Positions 42,779 to 53,439 are shown, numbered from the stretch's first letter. The stretch is 60,006 nt of DNA from Caecibacteroides pullorum (GCF_019239235.1 NZ_JAAZTS010000020.1:1-60006); one strand, 5' to 3'. The notes: generated from the letters alone by a model not told the origin. Made by a program: numbers and translations.

Positions 42779-45700
42779 ATGAGAAAAAACATCCTGACTA
42801 CCCTTATCGCCATCCTGCTACCACTCATCGTCTGCCCGCAGACCTATAAATATATAGGTATGGAAGACGGATTGAGCAACCGGCAGGTGTATGCCATCGA
42901 AAAAGACCGGAAAGGCTACATGTGGTTCCTGACCCCCGAAGGCATCGACCGCTACAACGGAAAGGAGTTCAAACACTACAAGCTGATGGACGGCGAACAG
43001 GAACTCAACTCGGCCATCAACCTGAACTGGCTCTATCTGGACACCGACGGGGTGTTGTGGGAGATAGGCAAGAAGGGCCGCGTCTTCCGCTACGAAAGCC
43101 AGCACGACCGTTTCCAACTGGTGTACAAGCTTCCCGAACAGACAGAAAAGGAACACAATACGCCCGTGAGCTATGGTTACGTGGACGAGAAAGGCCAGAT
43201 ATGGCTCTGTACCCGCAAGCAGATATACCTGTATGATAGCCGCAACAACCACACCCGGCACATCCGCAACCAGCTGGACGAAAACATCACCTGCATCCTG
43301 CAAACCGATACCGCACACTACTTCATCGGCACCGACCAGGGCATACACTATGCCGAACTGAAGGACAGCATCCTGCAACTGAACCCTTGCGACAAGCTCG
43401 ACTCCCTGAACCTGCAGGTCAACGAGCTCTACCTCGACAAGAGTACCCGAAAAGTGTTCATCGGCACCTTCCTGAAGGGTATCTTCGTCTACGACCTGAA
43501 CAGGCACCAACTTCTGCAACTACAAACCGAATTGACAGACATCACCATCAACAGCATACAGGAATTCGGAAAGAACACGGTACTCATTGCTACCGACGGA
43601 GCCGGTGTCTACCGGCTGAACACCGATACCTACGAGTGCGAACCCTACATCACGGCCGATTACAACCGCTACAACGCGATGAACGGCAACAGCATCACCG
43701 ACCTCTACATCGACGACGAACAACGCATCTGGATGGCAAACTTCCCCATCGGCATCACCGTGCGCGACAACCGCTATGCCGACTTCCACTGGATCAAGCA
43801 CTCCATCGGCAACCGCCAGTCGCTCGTGAACAACCGTGTGAATGCCGTCATCGAAGACCGCGACGGCGACCTGTGGTTTGCCACGGACAACGGCATCAGC
43901 CTCTACAACGACCGCCAGGAGCAATGGACCTCCTTCCTGAGCACTTTCGAAACCGGTGGAAAAAACAAGAGCCATTCCTACATCTCCCTGTGCGAAGTGG
44001 CACCCGGCATCATCTGGGCAGGCGGATACTCGTCCGGCGTCTACCAGATAGACAAGCGCAACCGTTCGGTGCAATTCTTCACGCCTGCCTCGATGGGTAA
44101 TGCCGGCATCCGTGCCGACAAGTACATCCGTGCCATCCTGAAGACAAGCGACGGCAAGATATGGGCCGGCGGTTACTATAACCTCAAGGAAATAGATTAC
44201 ACACGCAGGCAGGTGCGCCTCATCGGAGGCCTGTCGGACATCACCGCCCTGACAGAAAACGACTCCACACACCTGTGGGTAGGCACTGTCAACGGGCTCT
44301 ACCGCCTCGAGAAACAGAGCGGCAAGGCCGAATATGTGGAGCTGCCCGTTGAGTCACACTACATCTACTCCCTCTACCAGTCGGACGACCAGAAGCTATA
44401 CATCGGCACCAACAACACGGGCTTGCTCATATACGACCTGGAGGAGAAACAGTTTTACCACTTCGACAAAGACAACAGCTCGCTCATCTCCAACAACATC
44501 TATTGTATTCTGCCTGATGGTGAGGGAGGCTTCTTCCTAAGTACCGAAAGCACCTTGACTACCTTCAATCCACATAGTAAAATCTTCCACAACTGGACAA
44601 AAGAACAAGGGCTAAAAGCCGAACATTTCAACGCTTCAGCAGGTACTCTCAGACGTAACGGCCAACTGGTCTTCGGAAGTACCGATGGTGCCATCGAGTT
44701 CGACAAGAACATGGTATTGCCCGACCATTATACCACCAAGATGGTGTTTAGTGATTTCAAAGTACTCTACGAAACAGTCTACCCCGGCGACAAGCACTCG
44801 CCGCTGACCACCAACATCGACGACATCGACCTACTCCGTCTGAAATACGACCAGAACATCTTCTCCCTGCAGGTGTCGTCCATCAACTACGACTACCCTT
44901 CGCTGGTGCTCTACTCCTGGAAGCTGGAAGGCTTCTACGACAAATGGAGCCAACCCAGCCGCGACAACATCATCAGCTTCACCAATCTGAGCCCCGGCGA
45001 ATATACCTTGCGCGTGCGGGCCATCTCCAACGAGAACCACGACACAGTGCTCGAGGAGCGAAGCCTGCCTATCGTCATCGACAAGCCCCTTTGGTTCAGC
45101 TGGTGGGCATGGCTGGCCTATATCCTCTTCACGCTGGGGGCGCTGATTACGGCCTTGCGCATCTACCTCCTGCGCAAGCAGAAGCGTGAATCGAACGAGA
45201 AGATACGCTTCTTCATCAATACCGCCCACGACATCCGTACGCCGCTCACCCTCATCAAGGCGCCGCTGGAAGACCTGGCCAACCACGAACAACTGAGCGA
45301 AAGCGGACGGAACAACATCCACACCGCCCTGCGCAACGTACACGTGCTCCTGCGCCTAACCACCAACCTCATCAACTTTGAGCGTGCCGACACGTATGGA
45401 GGCAAGCTCCGCGTGGCTGAATATGAGCTGGGAGCTTATCTGGAAGAGACCCTCAACATCTTCCGCGAATATGCCAAGGTGAAACGTATCGCCCTGACTT
45501 ACGAAAAGAACTTCGACTACCTCAATGTGTGGATAGACAAGGACAAGATGGACTCCATCCTGAAGAACCTCCTGTCCAACGCCTTGAAATATACCGCCGA
45601 AGAAGGTAGCGTCGTGCTCGAAGCTACGGAGACGGCCGAACAATGGACAATCGAAGTGAAGGACACGGGTATCGGAGTGCCTGCCGCCGAACAACGGAAG

Positions 45701-46834
45701 CTCTTCCGCATGCACTTCCGTGGAAGCAATGCCGTCAACGCTAAAATTACAGGAAGCGGCATCGGTCTGCTCCTGGTATGGAAACTTGTCAGATTGCACA
45801 AGGGAAAACTGAGCTTCAATAGTACCGAAGGACAAGGCTCCACGGTTCGCGTCAGTTTCCCCAAAAACAGGAAAGCCTATCGCAAGGCTACCTTTGTGGA
45901 CACCCTGCCCAATCGCGAAACGGAACTTCCGCCTGTCCAGCCAGAAGAGCGAGTGGAGGAAAGCCCGACAGCCACGGTATCCCCCAACCGCGAAAATACG
46001 GAGGAACAACCGCAAGCGACCTCGAACCACGAAAAAATACTGGTCGTGGAAGATAACGACGAACTGAGAGAATACCTCCGCCAGACCTTGTCCGACGTAT
46101 ATACCGTGCAGACCTGCAACAACGGCAGGCAAGCCCTCGAAGTGGTGAAGGACTATGCGCCTGACCTCATCATCTCGGACATCATGATGCCCGAAATGCG
46201 TGGAGACGAATTGTGCCGCACACTGAAGAAAGACATCAACACGTCGCACATCCCCATTATCCTGCTCACAGCCCTCAACACCGAACGGAGCATCATCGAG
46301 GGTTTGCAGACAGGGGCCGACGACTATCTTGTGAAACCCTTCAACGTAGGTATCCTGCGCGCCACCATCGCCAACCTGCTACAAAACCGACGCCTGTTGC
46401 GGAGCAAGTATGCAAACCTCGCCATAAACGACGAAAAGCCCGAAACGCCCTGCAACAATTGTACGGACGACCTCGACTGGAAGTTTATTACCACTGTGAC
46501 CCGCTACGTGGAAGACAACATCGAGAAGAGCGAATTCAACGTGGACAGTCTCTGTGCCCTGATGAACATGAGCCGCACCAGCTTCTACAACAAGCTGAAA
46601 GCACTGACCGACCAGGCGCCAGCCGACTACATCCGCATCATCCGCCTGAAGCGTGCCGCCAAGCTGCTCCGGGAAAAGCAATACAACATCACGGAAATAT
46701 CCGAAATGACCGGTTTCAACGACGTGAAGTATTTCCGCGAGGTCTTCAAGAAGTATTATAAGGTGAGCCCCAGCCAATATGCCAAGGGCGGGGACGAGCC
46801 TTCCAACGAAAAGGACATAGAAAGACAACAATGA
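42779..46834 (+). CDS. Hybrid two-component system regulator (sensor kinase plus response regulator, AraC output)
   Basis: From the ATG at 42779 the protein has 1351 residues: signal peptide (1-21), a large periplasmic beta-propeller sensor (about 25-680), a Y_Y_Y domain (about 690-760, FTNLSPGEYTLRVRAI), one membrane helix (about 771-796), HisKA with NTAHDIRTPLTLI near 813, an ATPase domain with NLLSNALKYT near 928, a receiver (ILVVEDNDELREYL near 1086, phospho-acceptor Asp in ISDIMMPE near 1131, VKPFN), and an AraC-type DNA-binding domain (about 1245-1345). Such regulators usually sense glycans. Here the gene overlaps the start of a chromate-transporter gene by ATGA instead of preceding a polysaccharide locus. 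Confidence 0.95.
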   Translation: MRKNILTTLIAILLPLIVCPQTYKYIGMEDGLSNRQVYAIEKDRKGYMWFLTPEGIDRYNGKEFKHYKLMDGEQELNSAINLNWLYLDTDGVLWEIGKKGRVFRYESQHDRFQLVYKLPEQTEKEHNTPVSYGYVDEKGQIWLCTRKQIYLYDSRNNHTRHIRNQLDENITCILQTDTAHYFIGTDQGIHYAELKDSILQLNPCDKLDSLNLQVNELYLDKSTRKVFIGTFLKGIFVYDLNRHQLLQLQTELTDITINSIQEFGKNTVLIATDGAGVYRLNTDTYECEPYITADYNRYNAMNGNSITDLYIDDEQRIWMANFPIGITVRDNRYADFHWIKHSIGNRQSLVNNRVNAVIEDRDGDLWFATDNGISLYNDRQEQWTSFLSTFETGGKNKSHSYISLCEVAPGIIWAGGYSSGVYQIDKRNRSVQFFTPASMGNAGIRADKYIRAILKTSDGKIWAGGYYNLKEIDYTRRQVRLIGGLSDITALTENDSTHLWVGTVNGLYRLEKQSGKAEYVELPVESHYIYSLYQSDDQKLYIGTNNTGLLIYDLEEKQFYHFDKDNSSLISNNIYCILPDGEGGFFLSTESTLTTFNPHSKIFHNWTKEQGLKAEHFNASAGTLRRNGQLVFGSTDGAIEFDKNMVLPDHYTTKMVFSDFKVLYETVYPGDKHSPLTTNIDDIDLLRLKYDQNIFSLQVSSINYDYPSLVLYSWKLEGFYDKWSQPSRDNIISFTNLSPGEYTLRVRAISNENHDTVLEERSLPIVIDKPLWFSWWAWLAYILFTLGALITALRIYLLRKQKRESNEKIRFFINTAHDIRTPLTLIKAPLEDLANHEQLSESGRNNIHTALRNVHVLLRLTTNLINFERADTYGGKLRVAEYELGAYLEETLNIFREYAKVKRIALTYEKNFDYLNVWIDKDKMDSILKNLLSNALKYTAEEGSVVLEATETAEQWTIEVKDTGIGVPAAEQRKLFRMHFRGSNAVNAKITGSGIGLLLVWKLVRLHKGKLSFNSTEGQGSTVRVSFPKNRKAYRKATFVDTLPNRETELPPVQPEERVEESPTATVSPNRENTEEQPQATSNHEKILVVEDNDELREYLRQTLSDVYTVQTCNNGRQALEVVKDYAPDLIISDIMMPEMRGDELCRTLKKDINTSHIPIILLTALNTERSIIEGLQTGADDYLVKPFNVGILRATIANLLQNRRLLRSKYANLAINDEKPETPCNNCTDDLDWKFITTVTRYVEDNIEKSEFNVDSLCALMNMSRTSFYNKLKALTDQAPADYIRIIRLKRAAKLLREKQYNITEISEMTGFNDVKYFREVFKKYYKVSPSQYAKGGDEPSNEKDIERQQ

Positions 46835-47391
46835 ACATTTACCTCGAAGCATTCTCCATCTTCTTCAAGATAGGAGCCTTTACCATCGGGGGAGGCTATG
46901 CCATGGTGCCTCTCATCGAAAACGAGATTGTAACAAAACGCAACTGGATAGCCAAGGACGACTTCATCGACCTGCTGGCCATCTCGCAGTCGTCGCCCGG
47001 CATCCTGGCAGTCAACATCTCCATCTTCATCGGCTACCGCCTGCGCGGCATCCGTGGAAGCATCGTCACGGCACTGGGCACCATCCTGCCCTCGTTCCTC
47101 ATTATCCTGGCCATCGCCCTCTTCTTCCACAACTTCAAGGAGAACACCGTGGTGGAACGCATCTTCAAGGGCATCCGTCCGGCCGTCGTAGCGCTCATCG
47201 CCGCGCCCACGTTCAGCATGGGCAAGTCGGCACGCATCAACCGCTACAACCTGTGGATACCCGTTGTGTCGGCCCTGCTCATCTGGCTCCTGGGTTTCTC
47301 ACCCATTTGGATCATCATTGCTGCAGGCGTAGGCGGATTCTTCTATGGAAAATGGAAAGCAAGACAAGAGAAAGAAAACATTCATTCATAA
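46831..47391 (+). CDS. Chromate transporter, short CHR protein 1
   Basis: The 186-residue membrane protein is a single CHR domain: FKIGAFTIGGGYAMVPLIE near residue 9, AISQSSPGILAVN near 50, and a second conserved hydrophobic half. Short CHR proteins work as pairs and can export chromate; the natural substrate in anaerobes is unclear. Its ATG overlaps the stop of the hybrid regulator, and a second CHR gene follows after 21 bases. Confidence 0.92.
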   Translation: MNIYLEAFSIFFKIGAFTIGGGYAMVPLIENEIVTKRNWIAKDDFIDLLAISQSSPGILAVNISIFIGYRLRGIRGSIVTALGTILPSFLIILAIALFFHNFKENTVVERIFKGIRPAVVALIAAPTFSMGKSARINRYNLWIPVVSALLIWLLGFSPIWIIIAAGVGGFFYGKWKARQEKENIHS

Positions 47392-47412
47392 AACAAACGA
47401 AAATCTGAAAAC

Positions 47413-47961
47413 ATGCTCTATCTACATCTGTTCTATACATTCTTCAAGATAGGATTGTTCGGATTCGGAGGCGGCTATGCCATGCTCTCCATGATACAGG
47501 GTGAAGTCGTGACGCGCTACGAGTGGCTGACACCGCAGGAGTTTACCGACATCGTGGCCATCAGCCAGATGACCCCCGGCCCCATCGGCATCAACTCAGC
47601 CACCTACGTAGGCTTCACGGCCACGGGCAGTGTGTGGGGCTCCGTCATCGCCACCTTTGCCGTGGTGCTCCCGTCGTTCATCCTGATGCTCACTATCAGC
47701 AAGTTCTTCCTGAAGTATCAGAAGCATCCGGCCGTAGAGGCCATATTTGCAGGCCTCCGCCCTGCGGTGGTGGGTTTGCTCGCCTCGGCCGCCCTGGTGT
47801 TGATGAATGCCGAGAACTTTGGCTCGCCCACCGAAGACACGCGTTCGTTCGTCATCAGCTGTATCATCTTCCTCGTGGCCTTCGTGGGCACCAGGAAGTA
47901 CAAGTTGAACCCCATCGGCATGATTGTGGCCTGCGGGGTAGCGGGGCTGATACTTTATTAA
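47413..47961 (+). CDS. Chromate transporter, short CHR protein 2
   Basis: The 182-residue paralogue has the same CHR pattern: FKIGLFGFGGGYAMLSMIQ near residue 9, AISQMTPGPIGINSATYVG near 50, and LRPAVVGLLASAALVLM near 115. It probably pairs with its upstream neighbour to form one transporter. Its stop overlaps the stop of the convergent GH10-like gene by four bases. Confidence 0.92.
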   Translation: MLYLHLFYTFFKIGLFGFGGGYAMLSMIQGEVVTRYEWLTPQEFTDIVAISQMTPGPIGINSATYVGFTATGSVWGSVIATFAVVLPSFILMLTISKFFLKYQKHPAVEAIFAGLRPAVVGLLASAALVLMNAENFGSPTEDTRSFVISCIIFLVAFVGTRKYKLNPIGMIVACGVAGLILY

Positions 47962-49475
47962 AGCTTGATTTTCTTCTTCACCGACTTCGACTCGTTGTGC
48001 AGGCGGTCGAGGGCGGTCACCACGTAGCGGTACTTCGTCTTGCCGTCTTCGTAGGGCAACTTGTACCACGGCTGGTTGGTAATGGCCACGATGTGCGACG
48101 GGTCGTCGATATTCACATCTTCCTTGTCGGCAAAGCGATAAACCACGTAGCGCACGGCACGGTCCATCTCGTCCTTATACTTTGGTGCCGTCCAGAAGAG
48201 AATATAGCCGTCTTCTGTCCACACGGGCTTCAGCTTGCGCACCTTGCCGGGAGCCTTGTCGTCCATAAAGTCGAACACAGGCGGCAGGGCGGGATACTTG
48301 TGATACTCGGCTATCAGGGCGTCGCGATACTTGCCCGCATTCTCCACCACCGCGCCGGCATACCACTGGCAACTTCCGCCAATCGTCTGATAGGCACGTT
48401 GCAGGGCCATCTTGGCGGGCAGCTGGTTGATGTTGGGGTTCTTGGGGTCGGCATTTTGGACGGTGTTCATCACCGACTGGCCGATGAAGAGCGGACGCCC
48501 CTCGCTATGCTTGGCCCACCAGTCAACAAGCACGGCATAGTCGGCTACCGGATGGCCTATCTGCCAGTAAATCTGCGGGATATTGTAGTCTATCCAACCT
48601 TCGCGTGCCCAAAGCAGCACGTCGGCGTAAAGGTCGTCGTAGTTTTGCAAGCCGCGGGTCTTGCTTCCCAACGGGTCGCTCGAGTCGTTGCGGTAGATGC
48701 CGAAAGGCGACACGCCGAACTTGACCCAAGGCTTCAGAGCGCGCACCGTTTCGTGTATCTTGCGGATGAGCAGGTTGACGTTGCTACGCCGCCAGTCGCC
48801 GATGTTGTCGAAGCCGCCACCATAGCGGGCAAAGCTGGCCGAGTCGGGGAACTCCACCCCTTTCGTGGGATAGGGATAGAAGTAGTCGTCCATGTGGATG
48901 GCATCGACATCGTAGCGCGACACAATGTCGCTCACCACCTGGCAGATGTAATCACGGCTCTGCGGCAAGGCAGGGTCGAAGAACAGCTGGTTGCCGTAGG
49001 TAAGGAACCACTCGGGGTGGCGGTTGTAGATGTGTTGCGGCGCCAGCTGGTTGGCCAGCGACGTCTTCACCCGATAAGGGTTGATCCAGGCATGAAACTC
49101 CATGCCGCGCTTGTGGCACTCGTCTATCATGAACTGCATGGGGTCCCAATAGGGTTGCGGTGCCTGCCCCTGTACCCCCGTCAGGTAACGGCTCCAGGGC
49201 TCAAGCTTCGAGGCATAGAGCGCGTCGGCCTCGGGGCGCACCTGGAAGATGATGGCATTGATGCCCGCCTTCTGCAAGGAGTTGAGCTGGCCGATGAGGG
49301 TGGCCTGCATCTGCGCGGCCGGCATGCCCTTGAACTGGCCGTTCACCGCCTGAATCCAGGCGGCACGGAATTCACGTTTGGGATAGCGTTGCCCCGTCAG
49401 TTCCTGCGCCCATACGGCACACGAAGCCAGCAACAACATCCACACGAACAAGTTTTTCAGTTTCATTGTTTTCAT
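47958..49475 (-). CDS. GH10-like (GHL10/DUF187, YngK-type) hydrolase, secreted
   Basis: The 505-residue product has a signal with a lipobox-like LLASC and signal-peptidase site AVWA, so it is exported and may be a lipoprotein. The catalytic barrel (about 40-370) carries REFRAAWIQAVNGQF, FQVRPEADALY, FHAWINPYRV, and the hallmark IHMDDYFYPYP near 220. The C-terminal 100 residues look like an FN3-type domain (KPVWTEDGYILFWTAP). The family is annotated as glycosyl hydrolase-like; the substrate is not established. The frame is open 45 codons further upstream, but a -7 element lies there, so the ATG at 49475 (or 49466) is used. Confidence 0.9.
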   Translation of the reverse strand: MKTMKLKNLFVWMLLLASCAVWAQELTGQRYPKREFRAAWIQAVNGQFKGMPAAQMQATLIGQLNSLQKAGINAIIFQVRPEADALYASKLEPWSRYLTGVQGQAPQPYWDPMQFMIDECHKRGMEFHAWINPYRVKTSLANQLAPQHIYNRHPEWFLTYGNQLFFDPALPQSRDYICQVVSDIVSRYDVDAIHMDDYFYPYPTKGVEFPDSASFARYGGGFDNIGDWRRSNVNLLIRKIHETVRALKPWVKFGVSPFGIYRNDSSDPLGSKTRGLQNYDDLYADVLLWAREGWIDYNIPQIYWQIGHPVADYAVLVDWWAKHSEGRPLFIGQSVMNTVQNADPKNPNINQLPAKMALQRAYQTIGGSCQWYAGAVVENAGKYRDALIAEYHKYPALPPVFDFMDDKAPGKVRKLKPVWTEDGYILFWTAPKYKDEMDRAVRYVVYRFADKEDVNIDDPSHIVAITNQPWYKLPYEDGKTKYRYVVTALDRLHNESKSVKKKIKL

Positions 49476-49586
49476 CTGTTTTTTTAGAATTGCCACAAAG
49501 ATAGTGCAAAGCGAGGGAAGTACCAAGGTGAACAAACGGTTTTCGCGCTTTACGCCCCCAGAGACCTCCACTCTATACCTCAGAAA
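49476..49586 (-). promoter_or_regulatory. Upstream region of the GH10-like gene with -7 element
   Basis: TATCTTTG on the minus strand (49496-49503) matches TAnnTTTG and lies 20 bases before the start codon. A TTGG about 18 bases further upstream is a weak -33 candidate. No gene is seen between here and uvrA. Confidence 0.55.
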
Positions 49587-49696
49587 GGGCTGGGAAAAGC
49601 ATCTGTTCAAGCTGGGAAAAGCGATGCTTTAAGCTGGGGAAAGCAATGTTTTAAGCTGGACAAAACAATGCTTTAAGCTGGGCAAACGGACGCTCC
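49587..49696. repeat. Five tandem copies of a 22-base repeat
   Basis: Units start at 49587, 49609, 49631, 49653 and 49675. The best-preserved unit reads AAGCTGGG then AAAAGCGATGCTTT. The inner core AAAGCRATGCTTT and the 22-base period match the three units at 11506-11571. The outer copies are the most worn. The array lies between the divergent GH10-like and uvrA genes. Confidence 0.8.
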
Positions 49697-49837
49697 ATCC
49701 GCACCGAAGCGGCCACAATCCCTGCCAAGCCGTTATTTTTCTGAAAAATTGACCAACAAGTCTCTACAAAATACGGTCAAAAATTGCGGTTTGATTTGTT
49801 TTTCCGTAACTTCGCATGCCGTAAGCGAGAAAAAGAC

Positions 49838-52621
49838 ATGAGTGAAACCAAATCCATCATCATAAAAGGCGCCCGCGTCAACAACCTGAAGAACATCGAC
49901 GTCGAGATACCGCGAGGCCGGCTGGTAGTCATCACCGGCCTGTCGGGCTCAGGCAAGTCGTCGCTGGCCTTCGACACCCTCTACGCCGAGGGGCAACGCC
50001 GCTATGTGGAGAGCCTCAGCAGCTATGCACGCCAGTTCCTGGGACGCATGAGCAAGCCCGAGTGCGACTACATCAAGGGCATCCCCCCCGCCATTGCCAT
50101 CGCGCAGAAGGTGAACAGCCGCAACCCGCGCTCTACCGTGGGCACCTCGACCGAAATCTACGAATACCTGCGCCTGCTCTACGCCCGCATCGGACGCACG
50201 TTCAGCCCCGTCAGCGGGCAGGAGGTGAAGAAGCACTCGGCCGAAGACATCGTCCAGTGCATGCTGGAGTACCCCGAAGGTACCCGCTTCACCGTCCTCA
50301 CCCCTCTGCTTGTGCCCCAGGGACGTACGATGAAGGAGCAGCTGGCCATCGACCAGAAGCAGGGTTTCACCCGCCTGGAAGTGAACGGACAGGCCATGCG
50401 CATCGACGAATACGAACCGCATGAAGGCGACAACGTCTTCCTGCTGATAGACCGCCTGACGGCCTCGGCCGCCAAAGACACCGTGAGCCGATTGACTGAC
50501 TCCGTAGAGACGGCCATGTACGAGGGCGACGGTGCCTGCCTGCTACGCTTCTACCAGCCCGACGGCACCACCCGCCTCTATCGCTTCAGCACCAAGTTCG
50601 AAGCCGACGGCATCACCTTCGAGGAGCCAAACGACCAGATGTTCTCCTTCAACTCGCCCATGGGCGCCTGCCCCGAGTGCGAAGGCTTCGGCCGAATCAT
50701 CGGTATCGACGAGCATCTGGTGGTGCCCAACCGTGCCCTGTCCGTCTACGACGGAGCCGTGATGTGCTGGCGAGGCGAGAAGATGGGCGAATGGCGCGAC
50801 ATGGTCATCCGCGGAGCCGAAAAGGCAGGCTTCCCCATTTTTACCCCCTACTACCAGCTGACCGACGAGCAGCGCCGCATGTTGTGGGAGGGTACGCCCT
50901 ACTTCGAAGGCATCAACGCCTTCTTCCGCATGTTGCAGGAGAACCAATACAAGATACAATACCGCGTGATGCTGGCCCGCTACCGCGGCAAGACCATCTG
51001 TCCGCGTTGCCACGGTAGCCGCCTGAAGCCTGAAGCGGGCTACGTACGGGTAGGCGGACGCAACATCTCGGAGCTGGTGGACCTGCCCATTACCGAGCTG
51101 AAGGCATTCTTCGACCATCTGAAGCTGACCGAACACGAAATGCAAGTGGCCAGCCGCATCCTGACGGAGATAAACAGCCGCATCCGTTTCCTTGTCGACG
51201 TGGGCCTGGGCTATCTGACACTGAACCGTCTGAGCAACTCCCTGTCGGGCGGCGAGAGCCAGCGCATCAACCTGGCCACCTCGCTGGGCAGCAGCCTTGT
51301 GGGGAGTCTCTACATACTGGACGAACCCAGCATCGGCCTCCATAGCCGCGACACGGACAAGCTGATATGTGTCTTGCGCCAACTCCAGCAGTTGGGCAAC
51401 ACGGTAGCCGTCGTAGAGCACGACGAAGAAATCATCCGCGCCGCCGACTACATCATCGACATCGGCCCCAAAGCCGGACGCCTGGGAGGCGAGGTGGTGT
51501 ATCAGGGTGACATGAAAGACCTCCAGAAGCATAGCAACAGCTACACCGTGCGCTACCTGCTGGGCGAAGAAACCATCCCCGTGCCCACGCAACACCGCCC
51601 GTGGAATAACTATATCGAAATAAAAGGTGCCCGCGAGAACAACCTGAAGGGCATCGATGTGCGCTTCCCCCTGAACGTGATGACCGTAGTAACGGGTGTC
51701 AGCGGTTCGGGTAAAAGTACGCTGGTGCGCGACATCTTCTACCGCGCCCTGAAGCGCGAGTTGGACGAATGCAGTGACCGCCCGGGCGAATTCGTAAGCA
51801 TCGAAGGCGACCTGCGCAACCTGCGCAACGTGGAGTTCGTCGACCAGAACCCCATCGGTAAGTCGTCGCGCAGCAATCCCGTGACCTACCTCAAGGCCTA
51901 CGACGAGATACGCAAGCTCTATGCCGAACAGCCGTTGGCCAAGCAGATGGGCTACACGGCCGGCTACTTCAGCTTCAACAGCGAAGGCGGCCGTTGCGAG
52001 GAATGCAAGGGCGAAGGTACCATCACCGTGGAAATGCAGTTCATGGCCGACCTGGTGCTGGAGTGCGAGTCGTGCCACGGCAAGCGCTTCAAGCCCGACA
52101 CGCTGGAGGTACGCTTCCACGACGCCAACATCTACGACGTACTTGAAATGACTGTCGATCAGGCCATCGAGTTCTTCGGCCAGCACGGGCAGAAGAAAAT
52201 CGTCAAGAAGCTCATCCCGTTGCAGGACGTAGGCCTGGGCTACATCAAGCTGGGGCAGTCGTCGTCCACTCTCTCGGGCGGCGAGAACCAGCGCGTCAAG
52301 CTGGCCTACTACCTGAGCATGGAGAAGGCCGATCCGACACTCTTCATCTTCGACGAGCCCACCACTGGCCTCCACTTCCACGACATCCGCAAGCTGCTCG
52401 AAGCCTTCGACGCTCTCATCCGGCGCGGACACAGCATCGTCATCATCGAGCACAACCTGGATGTCATCAAGTGTGCCGACTACGTGATAGACCTCGGCCC
52501 CGAAGGCGGCGACCGCGGCGGAAACCTCGTCGTGGCAGGCACGCCCGAAGAGGTAGCTGCCTGTGCCGCCAGCTACACGGGTCAGTTCCTGAAAGAGAAA
52601 CTACAACAAGCCGACTCCTGA
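49838..52621 (+). CDS. uvrA: Excinuclease ABC subunit A
   Basis: UvrA recognises DNA damage for nucleotide excision repair. The 927 residues show two ABC modules: Walker [10 protein letters not shown] near 34 and GVSGSGKST near 621, signatures [12 protein letters not shown] near 469 and [12 protein letters not shown] near 813. The zinc-type Cys motifs are [15 protein letters not shown] in the first half and [15 protein letters not shown] in the second. The frame is open to 49784, but the ATG at 49838 ([18 protein letters not shown]) matches the family. An ATTG then TAACTTCG, 20 bases apart, just upstream is a plausible promoter. Confidence 0.97.
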   Translation: MSETKSIIIKGARVNNLKNIDVEIPRGRLVVITGLSGSGKSSLAFDTLYAEGQRRYVESLSSYARQFLGRMSKPECDYIKGIPPAIAIAQKVNSRNPRSTVGTSTEIYEYLRLLYARIGRTFSPVSGQEVKKHSAEDIVQCMLEYPEGTRFTVLTPLLVPQGRTMKEQLAIDQKQGFTRLEVNGQAMRIDEYEPHEGDNVFLLIDRLTASAAKDTVSRLTDSVETAMYEGDGACLLRFYQPDGTTRLYRFSTKFEADGITFEEPNDQMFSFNSPMGACPECEGFGRIIGIDEHLVVPNRALSVYDGAVMCWRGEKMGEWRDMVIRGAEKAGFPIFTPYYQLTDEQRRMLWEGTPYFEGINAFFRMLQENQYKIQYRVMLARYRGKTICPRCHGSRLKPEAGYVRVGGRNISELVDLPITELKAFFDHLKLTEHEMQVASRILTEINSRIRFLVDVGLGYLTLNRLSNSLSGGESQRINLATSLGSSLVGSLYILDEPSIGLHSRDTDKLICVLRQLQQLGNTVAVVEHDEEIIRAADYIIDIGPKAGRLGGEVVYQGDMKDLQKHSNSYTVRYLLGEETIPVPTQHRPWNNYIEIKGARENNLKGIDVRFPLNVMTVVTGVSGSGKSTLVRDIFYRALKRELDECSDRPGEFVSIEGDLRNLRNVEFVDQNPIGKSSRSNPVTYLKAYDEIRKLYAEQPLAKQMGYTAGYFSFNSEGGRCEECKGEGTITVEMQFMADLVLECESCHGKRFKPDTLEVRFHDANIYDVLEMTVDQAIEFFGQHGQKKIVKKLIPLQDVGLGYIKLGQSSSTLSGGENQRVKLAYYLSMEKADPTLFIFDEPTTGLHFHDIRKLLEAFDALIRRGHSIVIIEHNLDVIKCADYVIDLGPEGGDRGGNLVVAGTPEEVAACAASYTGQFLKEKLQQADS

Positions 52622-52623
52622 CC

Positions 52624-53427
52624 ATGCAGACGCCTACCATTATCCTGAGCATCGCCGGTTCCGATCCCTCGGGTGGAGCTGGCATACAGGCCGACATCAA
52701 AACCATCTCGGCGCTGGGAGGCTATGCGGCGGCGGCCATCACCGCTATCACCGTGCAAAACACGCGGGGCGTCACGTCCGTCGACTACCTGCCCGGCCCG
52801 CTTGTGGCCGCACAAACGGAAGCTGTCTTGGGCGACCTGCATCCTGCCGCCGTCAAAATCGGCATGACAGGACGCGCCGACATCATAGTAAATTTGGCAG
52901 CCTGCCTAAGCAAATATCCCGATACGCCTGTCGTGCTCGACCCCGTGATGTTGTCGAGTAGCGGTCATCCGCTGATGGAGCCTAATGCCACCGAAGCCCT
53001 CCGAACAGAGTTGTTCCCACGATGCCGCCTGGTAACTCCCAACTTAAACGAGGCCTCATTTCTTTTAGGAAAAAATCTCCATACTCTTCAAGACATGGAG
53101 CAGGCAGCCACTGAACTGTCCCAACACTACGGCTGCGCCTTTCTACTGAAAGGTGGCCATCTGGAAGGTGATCGCATGACTGACGTCCTCTTCGACGAAC
53201 AGACACACCATTTCAGCAGTGCCCGCATCAACACAAGCAATCTGCATGGCACCGGCTGTACGCTCTCATCCGCCATCGCAACCTTCCTCGGGCAAGGCAA
53301 TTCCCTCCCCGAAGCCGTACGACTGGCCAAAGCCTATATGGACAAAACCATCAAAGCCGCCAGCCAATGGGAAATAGGCAGTGGATACGGCCCGTTGTGC
53401 CATTTTCCCCCAAACCTTAAACTGTAA
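52624..53427 (+). CDS. thiD: Hydroxymethylpyrimidine kinase/phosphomethylpyrimidine kinase
   Basis: ThiD phosphorylates HMP twice for thiamine synthesis. The 267-residue ribokinase-fold enzyme has SIAGSDPSGGAGIQADIKT near residue 10, VLDPVMLSSSGHPLM near 105, and the anion-hole motif LHGTGCTLSSAIATF near 208 (catalytic Cys/Asp region). It starts two bases after the uvrA stop, so it is translated from the same transcript. Confidence 0.95.
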   Translation: MQTPTIILSIAGSDPSGGAGIQADIKTISALGGYAAAAITAITVQNTRGVTSVDYLPGPLVAAQTEAVLGDLHPAAVKIGMTGRADIIVNLAACLSKYPDTPVVLDPVMLSSSGHPLMEPNATEALRTELFPRCRLVTPNLNEASFLLGKNLHTLQDMEQAATELSQHYGCAFLLKGGHLEGDRMTDVLFDEQTHHFSSARINTSNLHGTGCTLSSAIATFLGQGNSLPEAVRLAKAYMDKTIKAASQWEIGSGYGPLCHFPPNLKL

Positions 53428-53439
53428 AAAGCTGATTGC

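Noticed and set aside
47523..49487. Plus-strand open frame of 654 codons across the second CHR gene and the GH10-like gene
   Set aside because: It crosses two real genes in other frames and shows no motif; CHR and GH10-like proteins explain the region fully.
49587..49696. 22-base tandem repeat as a CRISPR array
   Set aside because: The units abut with no unique spacers between them and there are no cas genes nearby.
50543..52453. Minus-strand open frame of 636 codons inside uvrA
   Set aside because: Shadow of uvrA, whose motifs are complete on the plus strand; the antisense product has no recognisable domain.
52471..52623. Upstream extension of thiD
   Set aside because: It overlaps the uvrA end and is Arg-rich without family similarity; the ATG at 52624 gives the normal ThiD start.
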